A stretch of 15,393 bases of DNA. Source: Anaerosoma sp034007245. Its GTDB lineage: Bacteria > Actinomycetota > Coriobacteriia > Anaerosomatales > Anaerosomataceae. The translations under genes were made by a program, and so were the position numbers. Below the pieces are notes generated by a model, which saw nothing but the letters and a program-made list of their open reading frames with translations, had not been told where the DNA came from and did no database searches. Location: contig JAVERH010000047.1 of NCBI GenBank assembly GCA_034007245.1, forward strand, positions 1 to 15,393. The letters run 5' to 3'. Positions 8,150 to 15,393 of the stretch are shown here, one piece after another. Position 1 is the first letter of the stretch, and each line of letters opens with the position of its first letter.

Positions 8150-9241
8150 TCAGAAAGATCGCCACTGGAATGTCCCACACTCCGCTGGCGTTACCTCTCC
8201 GACCTTAGGACATGTGTTGGAGTACACACAGTCATCACAGGTGTAAGAGCCCAGGTCCAGCTCGCCCGTCGGCTCATACGCCATCTCGACCGCGGGAACC
8301 TCGGGAGCAGCCGGGGCCACCACACCCTCCGGATCACCAGCCGGCGCTGCCGGAGGAGCTATGACCCCCGGAGTACCGTCCATATAGTCCCCGAGGATGA
8401 CCGGTCGTGGCACGTAGGCGTCCTCACCTATCGGCGGTGCCGACGTGATGAGCGTTTCCGAGATCCCGAAGTCCCCGGCGGCCGGGACATCGACCGACTC
8501 CGGCTTCGGTACGTTTTCGAACTCTGGCTCGACTAGGAGTGAATCCGGCAGGGCTTCCACGTTAGCCCATGGCCACTCTGCTGGTGCTTCGAGAACCTCG
8601 GGCGACTCCACCGTGAATGCACTCATGGGTTCTGCGATCTGGGTCTTGATCGTGCTATCGGAAGACACCACCTCGGCACAAGCCCGGGGCTTGCCCTGAG
8701 TTTCGACCTCCTCCATGAAGTCGTCTCTGAAGGAGGACTCCTCCGCGCTGATGGAGTCGGGCGCGACGATCCCCTCATCCTCGAGAGTGGTCGTCGCTCG
8801 CTTAAGGGCATCGGCAAGGGACACTCCGGCGAGCGCAGGAGCAAAGACGTCACCATCATCGACAGGCGTATCCTCCAACTCAACGACATCGCTCTCCGCG
8901 ATCACCACGGGCTCTGGTCTGACCTCGGGCTCTGGTTCGAGCACGGATTCCGACTGTGGCTCTGGTCCTGGCTCGAGTTCGGGCTCTGATTCGATGACGG
9001 GAGGTGTCTCGACGACCGGCTCCTGCGGCTGAGCCGCGGTCACAACCGGCGCCGGCATCATGAGGACCGGCTGTCCGGTATCAAGATCGAGCACGAACAC
9101 CTGGCCACGCACGACGGTCTCCCCGGCCGCAACCGCGGCCGATAGCGCAGCTAACGCCTCCTCGCGTGTACCGTACGTTCCGTCGACCGGAAGCCGGAGG
9201 GACCCACTGGCCACATCTTTATCCAGAATGAAGAACGCCAT
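8150..9241 (-). CDS. Acidic, Pro/Glu-rich protein of unknown function with C-terminal four-cysteine motif
   Basis: I do not recognise this 363-residue protein. The first ~65 residues (FFILDKDV...QPVLMM) look like a small folded domain. Residues about 70-125 are low-complexity, rich in Glu and Pro (EPELEPGPEPQ, EPEPEVRPEP), and the middle is strongly acidic and probably disordered. The last 30 residues hold C335-X2-C338-X5-C344-X10-C355 (CDDCVYSNTCPK, AECGTFQW), which could bind zinc or an iron-sulfur cluster. No signal peptide or membrane segment is visible, so it is probably cytoplasmic. ATG 9241 is chosen because GAGG lies 7 nt upstream; the longer frame to 9445 runs into the divergent gene and lacks a ribosome-binding site. 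The gene has its own terminator and precedes the chelatase gene on the same strand; a functional link is unproven. Confidence 0.75.
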   Translation of the reverse strand: MAFFILDKDVASGSLRLPVDGTYGTREEALAALSAAVAAGETVVRGQVFVLDLDTGQPVLMMPAPVVTAAQPQEPVVETPPVIESEPELEPGPEPQSESVLEPEPEVRPEPVVIAESDVVELEDTPVDDGDVFAPALAGVSLADALKRATTTLEDEGIVAPDSISAEESSFRDDFMEEVETQGKPRACAEVVSSDSTIKTQIAEPMSAFTVESPEVLEAPAEWPWANVEALPDSLLVEPEFENVPKPESVDVPAAGDFGISETLITSAPPIGEDAYVPRPVILGDYMDGTPGVIAPPAAPAGDPEGVVAPAAPEVPAVEMAYEPTGELDLGSYTCDDCVYSNTCPKVGEVTPAECGTFQWRSF

Positions 9242-9287
9242 CCTTGCACCTCGCATGATCGCATCGCAGCAGGGCATGCACGCATCC

Positions 9288-9293
9288 ATGATA
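9288..9293 (-). promoter_or_regulatory. Possible -10 element for the unknown acidic-protein gene
   Basis: TATCAT on the minus strand matches five of six -10 bases and lies 46 nt before the ATG at 9241. No recognisable -35 hexamer lies at the usual distance. The divergent gap 9242-9376 must hold promoters for both flanking genes. Confidence 0.3.
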
Positions 9294-9376
9294 GGACATG
9301 CGGCGACCCTGCGCGCGGTCGAATCCTCACACCCGTGGTAGGATTGCGCGGAATACAACGACACGACGGAAGCTGC

Positions 9377-11059
9377 ATGCTCGCGCCTACAACACTCGCC
9401 GAGGGGCCGTTCGTCACCGTAGACATCGAAACGACAGGCTGTCACCCCGGCACATCATCGATCATCGAACTCGGGGCCGCGCGGATCGAACACGGCGTCG
9501 TCATCGACACTCTCTCCATGCTCGCCCGCCCCACCGAGCCGATCCCTGTAGCCATCGAGCGACTCACCGGGATCACCGATGCGATGGTCGCCCGTGCACC
9601 GTCGGTCGAGGATGTCGTGCGAGCATTCATCTCTTTCGCATCCGGTGCGGTTCTCGTCGCTCATAACCATCGCTTCGATCTCGGCTTCCTCGACTACCAG
9701 TGCGAACTCATCTGTGGGACACCGTTTCCCCGTCCCGTGCTCGACACCCTCTGCCTCGCACGGACCCTCCACCCTGAGAACGAACGCAACAACCTTAGGG
9801 AACTCGCCGCCTTCTACGGTGTCTCGACCGTTCCTAACCACCGTGCGTTTCCGGATGCCCTCGCGACCGCCGAGATACTCATCCGCATGGTTCCCGAACT
9901 CGCTGAACGCGGGATCACCACCGCAGGCGACACAGCCCGACTCTGCGGGATCGCCGTTGCCAGCGATCTCTCGGTCAAACTCACACTAGCCACCAACATC
10001 TCCGACGAACCCGGCGTCTACCTCTTCAGAGGCCTATCCGGGGAAGTCATCTATGTCGGCCGGGCACGAAGTCTGCGCACGAAGGTCCGATCGCACTTCT
10101 ACGCGGCCTCGGCTGCCGGAGACTCGCCCGCCGCAGTGACCGAAGCGGTCCAGTACATCGAGTGTGCATCCGGCCTGGATGCACAGCTCCTTGAGGCGCA
10201 CCTCCGCTACCGCTATCAACCCGAGTACAACCACAGCACCTCGACGCTACGATCACCGATCTACCTGCACGTGGATCACCGATCCCCCTACCCGACCATC
10301 CAGGTCACCCGCCGAAGACTCAAGTCCGGACTCCTCTTCGGTCCATTCACTAACCGCTGGGCCGCCACGACGACCGCCGACGCTCTATCACGCATCTATG
10401 GTCTCCGCCGCTGCAGGCGAACGATCGATGCATGCCGCACACATCGGTGCACCCGCCGCGAACGTGGGACGTGTGCTGCCGACGCCGCGTACCTGGCCGG
10501 CAGCGATCGATACCACGAACGTCTTGCCGAGGCGCTCACCGCACTCACCGGTCCACCCGATCCGATGCGCTCCTACCTGCAGCAGATGCAGGATCGTCTC
10601 GCGCGTAACCAGGAGTTCGAGCACGCCGCGTACTATCGCGACGCGCTTCGGGCGTACGACAGAACGGTCGCGGGTCTGGCCATGGCTGCACGCCTGCGAG
10701 CTCTATCCGTATCGGTACTCGTAGAGGGCGACCCTCACTCGATCGCGCTTTCAGTCCTTATCGATGGTTGGCGCTTCACCACCATCCGTGCCCAGCGCGA
10801 CGGACTGGACCGTGCCGCACTCGAGTCACGCGTCTGGCGAGCTCTGTCGCGAGCGTTGCGCCGGGCCACCACCAACCCCCCGGTGACGCCTCTGCGTCTT
10901 GAAGAGATGGCCGTTGTGGATGCGTACATCCAGCAGCATGCACCCCTCGTGATCGCAGTCGACGGCGACGCTCAGATCGGCACCGCAGCCGTCATGCTCG
11001 CAGTGCGGCGTCTGTTCCACATCCCACGCAGGCGTCACGCAACGACTTCAGTCGTCTGA
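9377..11059 (+). CDS. DEDDh 3'-5' exonuclease fused to a UvrC-like GIY-YIG endonuclease and UVR motif
   Basis: A 560-residue DNA-processing enzyme with two nuclease domains. The N-terminal DnaQ-like domain (about 10-175) has D16 and E18 in VTVDIETTG, D101 in HNHRFDLGFL, and H155 and D160 in HRAFPDALAT, the complete DEDDh set. The GIY-YIG domain (about 208-290) has GVY (213-215), YVG (226-228), R231 and E273 in LLEAHLRYRYQPEYN, as in UvrC and Cho. Four cysteines follow (C346, C353, C358, C366), and a UVR-like helix pair at about 400-427 (EFEHAAYYRDAL) would contact UvrB in UvrC. This architecture is known in actinobacteria as an exonuclease paired with a UvrC N-terminal half; a role in excision of damaged DNA is inferred. 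The UvrC C-terminal RNase H-like half is absent. ATG 9377 is chosen over ATG 9335 for GGAAG upstream. The end overlaps nfo by 68 nt. Confidence 0.87.
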   Translation: MLAPTTLAEGPFVTVDIETTGCHPGTSSIIELGAARIEHGVVIDTLSMLARPTEPIPVAIERLTGITDAMVARAPSVEDVVRAFISFASGAVLVAHNHRFDLGFLDYQCELICGTPFPRPVLDTLCLARTLHPENERNNLRELAAFYGVSTVPNHRAFPDALATAEILIRMVPELAERGITTAGDTARLCGIAVASDLSVKLTLATNISDEPGVYLFRGLSGEVIYVGRARSLRTKVRSHFYAASAAGDSPAAVTEAVQYIECASGLDAQLLEAHLRYRYQPEYNHSTSTLRSPIYLHVDHRSPYPTIQVTRRRLKSGLLFGPFTNRWAATTTADALSRIYGLRRCRRTIDACRTHRCTRRERGTCAADAAYLAGSDRYHERLAEALTALTGPPDPMRSYLQQMQDRLARNQEFEHAAYYRDALRAYDRTVAGLAMAARLRALSVSVLVEGDPHSIALSVLIDGWRFTTIRAQRDGLDRAALESRVWRALSRALRRATTNPPVTPLRLEEMAVVDAYIQQHAPLVIAVDGDAQIGTAAVMLAVRRLFHIPRRRHATTSVV

Positions 11060-11873
11060 GATTCTCCAAGTCCTTCCCGGGTGTCTCACCAGGCATCTCC
11101 GTGATCACAGGCACTGTAGCCAGCCTCGGCTCTTCCACCATACGCCGAAAGCCATCGAGACCGATGGTGCCGTCACCTATCCACGCATGACGGTCCTTGT
11201 GCTCTCCGACGCCGAATGCAGAGTCGTTCGCATGGATGACCTCGATCGGCATGCCACAGCACGAGTCGAACGCGCCCAGCAGACGATCCCAGCCCCCGGG
11301 ATCGGCCAGATCCCAGCCCGCCGCGTGAGCGTGACACGTGTCCAGACACACACCCACATGTCCTGCCGCGACATCGAGCGCATGAAGAATGGAGCCGAGT
11401 TCATCGGGTCCATTGCCGTATGTCGTGCCCGCTGCCGCAGTGTTCTCCAAGAGCAGTCGTGTCTGCCCGGCCCCCGATGCAGCCCAGGCCAGATCGACAC
11501 CCCTCGCGATGCGTGCTGCCGTCTTCTCCGGCACGCTCTTATACCTCGTGCCGACGTGCGTGACGATACCCACGGCACCCAGCAGTTCGCCACGTGCGAT
11601 CTCATCGGCAAGTGCTTGCCACGACCGCTCCCATAGCGCATCGTCATCACTGCCAAGGTTGATGAGATATGCCGTATGAACGAACACCGGCCCCATGCCG
11701 ACCTCGGCGATGCGGGATCTGAACGCCTCGGCCACCGCGACGTCGAGAGACTTCGCACTCCACTGCCGGGGACTCTTGGCGAAGACCTGCATGCACTCGC
11801 ATCCGACCGACACCGCGTAGTCCACCGCTGCGGGGTAACCTCCGGCTATACCGACATGTGCTCCAAAGATCAT
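10992..11873 (-). CDS. nfo: Endonuclease IV (AP endonuclease)
   Basis: Zinc-dependent AP endonuclease of base-excision repair that cleaves 5' of abasic sites and clears blocked 3' ends. The 293-residue TIM-barrel protein keeps all nine metal ligands of E. coli Nfo by position: H66, H106, E143, D178, H181, H214, D227, H229 and E259. Signature segments are GVCLDTCHAHAAG (174-186), HANDSAFGVGEHKDRHAWIG (214-233) and ITEMPG (257-262); the usual ETP is replaced by EMP, keeping the glutamate. A very strong GAGGAGGTG (11887-11879) lies 5 nt before the ATG. The gene diverges from dinB across a 58-nt gap and overlaps the exonuclease gene tail to tail by 68 nt. Confidence 0.96.
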   Translation of the reverse strand: MIFGAHVGIAGGYPAAVDYAVSVGCECMQVFAKSPRQWSAKSLDVAVAEAFRSRIAEVGMGPVFVHTAYLINLGSDDDALWERSWQALADEIARGELLGAVGIVTHVGTRYKSVPEKTAARIARGVDLAWAASGAGQTRLLLENTAAAGTTYGNGPDELGSILHALDVAAGHVGVCLDTCHAHAAGWDLADPGGWDRLLGAFDSCCGMPIEVIHANDSAFGVGEHKDRHAWIGDGTIGLDGFRRMVEEPRLATVPVITEMPGETPGKDLENLRRLKSLRDACVGCGTDAALRA

Positions 11874-11919
11874 CTGCGCACCTCCTCGGATCAGTCTACC
11901 GTTCCCATCGCGACCGACC

Positions 11920-11925
11920 TACACT
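11920..11925 (+). promoter_or_regulatory. Probable -10 element of dinB, leaderless start
   Basis: TACACT matches four of six -10 bases and ends exactly 6 nt before the A of the dinB ATG. Transcription would start at or within a base of the start codon. There is no Shine-Dalgarno upstream, which agrees with a leaderless mRNA of the kind common in actinobacteria. No convincing -35 hexamer is seen, and no LexA-type palindrome was found in the 58-nt gap to nfo. Confidence 0.45.
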
Positions 11926-11931
11926 CGGCCT

Positions 11932-13134
11932 ATGGATAATCCATCATGGAACGACCGTGCGATACTGCACGTGGACATGGATGCATTCTTCGCCTCCGTC
12001 GAGCAGCTCGACAACCCTGCGTGGCGCGGTCGTCCGGTGATCGTAGGCGGCTCGGCGGATCGGAGAGGCGTTGTGGCGGCAGCCTCGTATGAGGCCCGCC
12101 GTTTTGGCGTACGCTCGGCGATGCCGTCGGCACAGGCGACGCGCCTGTGCCCCAACGCTATCTGGGCACCCGCCCGCTTCGATCGCTACAGGGAGCTTTC
12201 GGGCGCGATCCAGGATATCTTCCGCTCCATCACACCGGTGGTACAACAGGTCTCCATCGATGAGGCATACCTCGATGTCACGCCGACGCCGCACCGCGTC
12301 GAAGACCCCATACGGATCGCCCACCGTATCCAGACAGCCATCGACGACGTGGGTCTGTCATGCTCGGTGGGGATCGCCACATGCAAGACGGTCGCGAAGA
12401 TCGCCTCGGATATCGACAAGCCACACGGCATCACTATCGTCCGACCCTGTGACGAAGCCGCCTTCCTTGCCCCGCTCCCGGTACGGACACTGCCGGGCGT
12501 TGGCGCTACTACGGCGGAGAACCTCCGGACCGCTGGCATTCGGACACTCGGTCAGCTCGCCGCACTGGACGATGCAAGTGCGACCCAGCTACTGGGTTCC
12601 TTCGGCCCGCAGCTCGCCAAACGGGCCCAGGGTATCGATGACCGACCCGTCCGCGACCCGGACAAGGTCAAGTCCGTCTCCAACGAACACACCTTCAGCA
12701 AAGATGTGCGTGAACGCGAGGAAGTGGAGGCCGAGCTGCGCAGACTAGTGGAACACGTCTCGGGCAGGCTACGTCGAAAAGGCCTGCAGGGCAGAACGCT
12801 CACAGTGAAGCTCCGCTACGCCGACTTCACGACACGCACGGTACAGCACACGTGCGCGTTCGCCGCCGACCTCAGCGCCGACCTGTTACCGGTAGCCCTT
12901 GAGTTGTTGCGGACCGCGTGGACACCGGGTGCCGGGCTGCGGCTCTTAGGATTCGGCATCTCGGGGTTCGGCGAGCGTGCGACCCAACTCGACATCTTTG
13001 GCACGACGAACGAGAATGGAGATATCCAGCAACGAGCACTCATCGAGAGCATCGATGCTGTTCGTGCTCGCTTTGGTGACGGTGCGATCCGCATCGGGAG
13101 CGATGTGCCCGAAAGTCCACCAGAGAAGGAGTGA
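11932..13134 (+). CDS. dinB: DNA polymerase IV (Y-family translesion polymerase)
   Basis: Translesion polymerase that bypasses damaged template bases. The 400-residue length is slightly above E. coli DinB. The catalytic carboxylates are present: D15 in HVDMDAFF and D110-E111 in VSIDEAY, with F20 as the steric-gate residue against ribonucleotides. YEAR and RFGVRSAMP follow in the fingers region. The HhH thumb segment LPGVGATTAENL lies at 187-198 and the little-finger domain at about 245-350. QLDIF (352-356) is a sliding-clamp-binding motif of the QLxLF type. The intact active site argues against an ImuB-type inactive paralogue. The start lacks a Shine-Dalgarno and appears leaderless. A small lipoprotein gene follows after 4 nt, probably in the same transcript. 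Confidence 0.96.
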   Translation: MDNPSWNDRAILHVDMDAFFASVEQLDNPAWRGRPVIVGGSADRRGVVAAASYEARRFGVRSAMPSAQATRLCPNAIWAPARFDRYRELSGAIQDIFRSITPVVQQVSIDEAYLDVTPTPHRVEDPIRIAHRIQTAIDDVGLSCSVGIATCKTVAKIASDIDKPHGITIVRPCDEAAFLAPLPVRTLPGVGATTAENLRTAGIRTLGQLAALDDASATQLLGSFGPQLAKRAQGIDDRPVRDPDKVKSVSNEHTFSKDVREREEVEAELRRLVEHVSGRLRRKGLQGRTLTVKLRYADFTTRTVQHTCAFAADLSADLLPVALELLRTAWTPGAGLRLLGFGISGFGERATQLDIFGTTNENGDIQQRALIESIDAVRARFGDGAIRIGSDVPESPPEKE

Positions 13135-13138
13135 TCGC

Positions 13139-13600
13139 ATGACCAGGAGCAAAGAACGTATGCACCTGCTTCGAGTCACCGCCACCCTGACGCTTGCTGC
13201 ACTCATGCTACTTGCCACGGGCTGCTCGGAAGCTGCACCCGAAACCGACACCGACGATGACGTCCTCGGCGTCGAGGAGACCATCGTCAGCCACCCGCCG
13301 CTGGCCGAGACGAACCGCGTCATCGGCATCCACGACCTTGATGACGGCCGCGTCCGCGTCGTCGGGCTCATCCAGTATCGCGCCGCCGAAGGTGCGAGCT
13401 GGTGTCTCGTCGAGGGCACTCCGGGCGTAGAACCGCCCGCAGACGCTCCCGTCATCGTCGTCATCGCCAACATGGCGGACCTCGATGCCGCGTGCAGCAC
13501 GGCCGGCGCACTCGCCTATGCCGAAGGCAAGCTCGCCGACGATGATGGAACGCTCCCCGGTCAGCCGATGATCGCCGAGTTCGTCGCGCGGGCCGACTGA
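13139..13600 (+). CDS. Small predicted lipoprotein of unknown function
   Basis: A 153-residue protein with a lipoprotein-type signal: basic N-terminus (MTRSKER), a hydrophobic stretch at about 13-26 and a lipobox LLATGC with cysteine 29. Alanine at -3 is a tolerated but less usual residue. After a short acidic linker (29-45), a domain of ~100 residues has two further cysteines (C89, C119) that could form a disulfide. I do not recognise the family. AAGGAG lies 7 nt before the ATG, and the start is 4 nt after the dinB stop, so the two are likely co-transcribed, though an envelope lipoprotein has no obvious link to translesion synthesis. The gene's 3' end overlaps the end of the convergent dnaE2-type gene by 40 nt. 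The longer open frame starting at 12977 lies inside dinB and is not used. Confidence 0.78.
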   Translation: MTRSKERMHLLRVTATLTLAALMLLATGCSEAAPETDTDDDVLGVEETIVSHPPLAETNRVIGIHDLDDGRVRVVGLIQYRAAEGASWCLVEGTPGVEPPADAPVIVVIANMADLDAACSTAGALAYAEGKLADDDGTLPGQPMIAEFVARAD

Positions 13601-15393
13601 CACCCGTCCTCACCCTCTTCAGCTCCGGGACCACCGAGCGTCGGCCCGAGAGGGCCGCTGCCGACCCCTCGTCTGAGCCGGACGCGCTGCTGCTCATCGT
13701 CCCGTACGGTATACGGTTCGATCCTCTCGGCTATGAGGGCGATGCCGCGTTCGCTGTTGTTCTGCAGCACGCCTTCCACAAGGTACGCACGGTTCTTCAC
13801 GATCACGTTGCCATAACGGTCGAGCGCGTCCTCGAAGACCACCACGTCGATAAGACCGGTGGGGTCCTCCATCGTGAGGAAACACGTCCGCTTGCCTGAC
13901 CGGGTTCGTGGCGTCTGCGCACGCTCCCGCACGCCGCACACCCGGATGCGCGCACGGTCCTCACACGCGGGCAGGTCGCGCGCCCAGGTGACACCCCGGC
14001 GCTCGAGGTCGACTCGGGCCAGTGAGAGCGGATGAGCGGTGATCGCCAACCCGAGACACTCGAGCTCCGATGAGAGTCTCATCGCGGGTGTCCAGCCCGA
14101 GACGTGACCGATATCGACAGGCTCCCGCGCACATGCAGGTGCGATCAGCAGCGTGTCGTCACCAGTCACACCCTGTTTGGCGATGACCGCCTTGAGTTCC
14201 GGCAGCAGCGCGAGCATCTCGTCGCGCGTCGGCGGACGTCCGACATCGGTCACCCCGAGACCATCGAGAGCTCCAACGCATATGAGGCTCCGTGTGGCCG
14301 ACTCTTCGGCGCGTGTCCGCTTGAGGAAGTCGGCGAGGTCGGCGAAGGGACGCACCGCTCGCTCAGCTTCCAGTACCTGAAGCAGGCGCAAGGTCATATG
14401 ATGCAGGCCCCCGAGACCGACGCGCACAGCGCCCCCGTCCTGCTCTACGGTGAACTCAGCCGAAGAGACATCGATGTGTGGCGGCAGCACCGCTATACCG
14501 TGACGCCGCACGTCGTCGAGCACGAGTCGCGGACTATAGAAACCCATCGGCTCGTTGTTGAGGATGGCCGCCGCAAACTCGGCCGGGTAGTATGTCTTGA
14601 GCCACGCTGTGGCGTAGCTGACCACCGCGAAGCACGCCGCGTGCGCCTTACAGAACCCGTAGGCGGCAAACCCTTCGAGCTGCCGAAAGACCTCACCGGC
14701 CACAGGGTGCTCCACACCCAGACCACACGCGCGCTCTATGAAGTGCAGCCTGACAGCCTCCATCGCCTCACGGCTGCGACCTTTGGTCATCGCACGACGC
14801 AGGCTATCGGCCTCGGCGAGCGTGAAGCCCGCCACGGCCTTAGCCACCTGCAGTACCTGCTCCTGATAGACGATCACCCCGTAACTCGAACGCAGGACCT
14901 CGCCCATCGCAGGATGCGGCACCGTGACCGGCTCGAGCCCATGCCGACGGCGGATGAACGGTGTGATCATCTCGGCTTCGAGTGGGCCGGGACGGAAGAG
15001 TGAGATCGCGGCGATGATGTCTTCGAACTCGCGTTGCTCGAGACGTAGCGCGAGATTGCGCTGACCGCTCGATTCGAGCTGGAACATCCCCACGGTATCA
15101 GCGGCAGCGATCGTGGCGTACACGCGCGGGTCGTCGTGCGGTAGCTCGAACGGCTCGGGTACGGCGTCATCCCCGAGTCGCTCGCGCACCATCCGCACCG
15201 TGTCGCTGATCGCCGAGTGGGTACGAAGCCCCAGGATGTCCATCTTCACGAGGCCGAGCGCCTCGATATCGTCCTTATCGTACTGTGAGACCACCACACC
15301 CTTGGCAGCCCACTGAAGCGGCATCCAGCTCTCGATGGGTTCACGCGTGATGATGAAACCGCCGAGATGCGTACCGAGATGCATGGGCATGCG
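13561..15393 (-). CDS. dnaE2: Error-prone DNA polymerase III alpha subunit, C-terminal part (5' end outside window)
   Basis: C-family DNA polymerase; 610 residues of the C-terminal part are visible, and the PHP domain and the first two catalytic aspartates lie beyond the window. The visible palm has D in LVKMDILGL (D51 counted from the Met encoded at 15390-15388), the third catalytic aspartate. Fingers-region marks are FRPGP, IVYQEQVLQVAKAVAGFTLA and GYGFCKAH-like sequence (AAYGFCKAHAACFA). AAAILNNEPMGFYSP (273-287) is a hallmark of the DnaE2/ImuC group rather than replicative DnaE1. An HhH segment and an OB domain (about 470-560) follow. No clear clamp-binding motif is visible. DnaE2 normally acts with ImuA and ImuB in damage-induced mutagenesis; neither is in this window, but they could lie upstream. 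The last residues overlap the convergent lipoprotein gene. Distinction from DnaE1 is likely, not certain. Confidence 0.85.
   Translation of the reverse strand, partial: RMPMHLGTHLGGFIITREPIESWMPLQWAAKGVVVSQYDKDDIEALGLVKMDILGLRTHSAISDTVRMVRERLGDDAVPEPFELPHDDPRVYATIAAADTVGMFQLESSGQRNLALRLEQREFEDIIAAISLFRPGPLEAEMITPFIRRRHGLEPVTVPHPAMGEVLRSSYGVIVYQEQVLQVAKAVAGFTLAEADSLRRAMTKGRSREAMEAVRLHFIERACGLGVEHPVAGEVFRQLEGFAAYGFCKAHAACFAVVSYATAWLKTYYPAEFAAAILNNEPMGFYSPRLVLDDVRRHGIAVLPPHIDVSSAEFTVEQDGGAVRVGLGGLHHMTLRLLQVLEAERAVRPFADLADFLKRTRAEESATRSLICVGALDGLGVTDVGRPPTRDEMLALLPELKAVIAKQGVTGDDTLLIAPACAREPVDIGHVSGWTPAMRLSSELECLGLAITAHPLSLARVDLERRGVTWARDLPACEDRARIRVCGVRERAQTPRTRSGKRTCFLTMEDPTGLIDVVVFEDALDRYGNVIVKNRAYLVEGVLQNNSERGIALIAERIEPYTVRDDEQQRVRLRRGVGSGPLGPTLGGPGAEEGEDGCQSARATNSAIIG

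Noticed and set aside
9242..9445. Upstream extension of the unknown acidic protein to 9445
   Set aside because: The extension overlaps the divergent exonuclease start, is Cys-rich and unlike the rest, and lacks a ribosome-binding site; GAGG before 9241 supports the shorter form.
11874..11931. Possible LexA/SOS box between nfo and dinB
   Set aside because: No CGAAC-N4-GTTCG type palindrome is present in the gap.
12977..13138. Upstream extension of the lipoprotein frame into dinB
   Set aside because: It would bury the lipoprotein signal inside the protein; the ATG at 13139 has AAGGAG and a proper signal sequence.
14104..15003. Plus-strand open frame of 299 residues opposite dnaE2
   Set aside because: His/Arg-rich composition without domains; the opposite strand encodes conserved polymerase motifs throughout.

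Overview
The window reads as a stretch of chromosome from a high-GC, Gram-positive-like bacterium. Several genes point to an actinobacterial lineage: the fused exonuclease/GIY-YIG nuclease, the single-chain AAA+/VWA metal chelatase, actinobacterial-looking promoters and probable leaderless initiation. A GlnRS and an ECF-type riboflavin importer would suit an anaerobic Coriobacteriia-like member, but this placement is inference from gene content. Nothing looks like a prophage, plasmid, insertion sequence or CRISPR locus. The coding density is very high.

Region 1 (1-1312): the 3' part of a glutaminyl-tRNA synthetase gene, ended by a 15-bp hairpin. Region 2 (1275-4645): a complete riboflavin-uptake operon under an FMN riboswitch. 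The order is promoter, RFN aptamer, terminator-like hairpin, ribU (S component), ecfA1, ecfA2 and ecfT. Genes overlap or are spaced by 1-2 nt, so FMN probably sets expression of the whole transporter, including the energising module. Region 3 (4662-5037): rnpB (RNase P RNA) with its own promoter.

Region 4 (5022-9241, minus strand): read in transcription order, an acidic protein of unknown function with a four-cysteine tail, a strong terminator-like hairpin, a 653-residue ChlI/ChlD-type chelatase subunit, and a FUSC-like membrane protein whose stop codon lies inside rnpB. Region 5 (9377-15393) is a DNA-repair and mutagenesis cluster. It holds a DEDDh exonuclease/GIY-YIG/UVR protein (+), endonuclease IV (-), DNA polymerase IV (+), a small lipoprotein downstream of dinB (+), and the 3' part of an error-prone DNA polymerase III alpha (DnaE2/ImuC type, -) that continues past the window end.

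Three convergent gene pairs overlap at their 3' ends (rnpB/FUSC, exonuclease/nfo, lipoprotein/dnaE2), leaving no room for a bidirectional terminator. I do not see a clearly new multi-gene system. The most unusual items are the unknown acidic four-cysteine protein, the hairpin placed directly before the chelatase start, and the clustering of unlinked repair enzymes.
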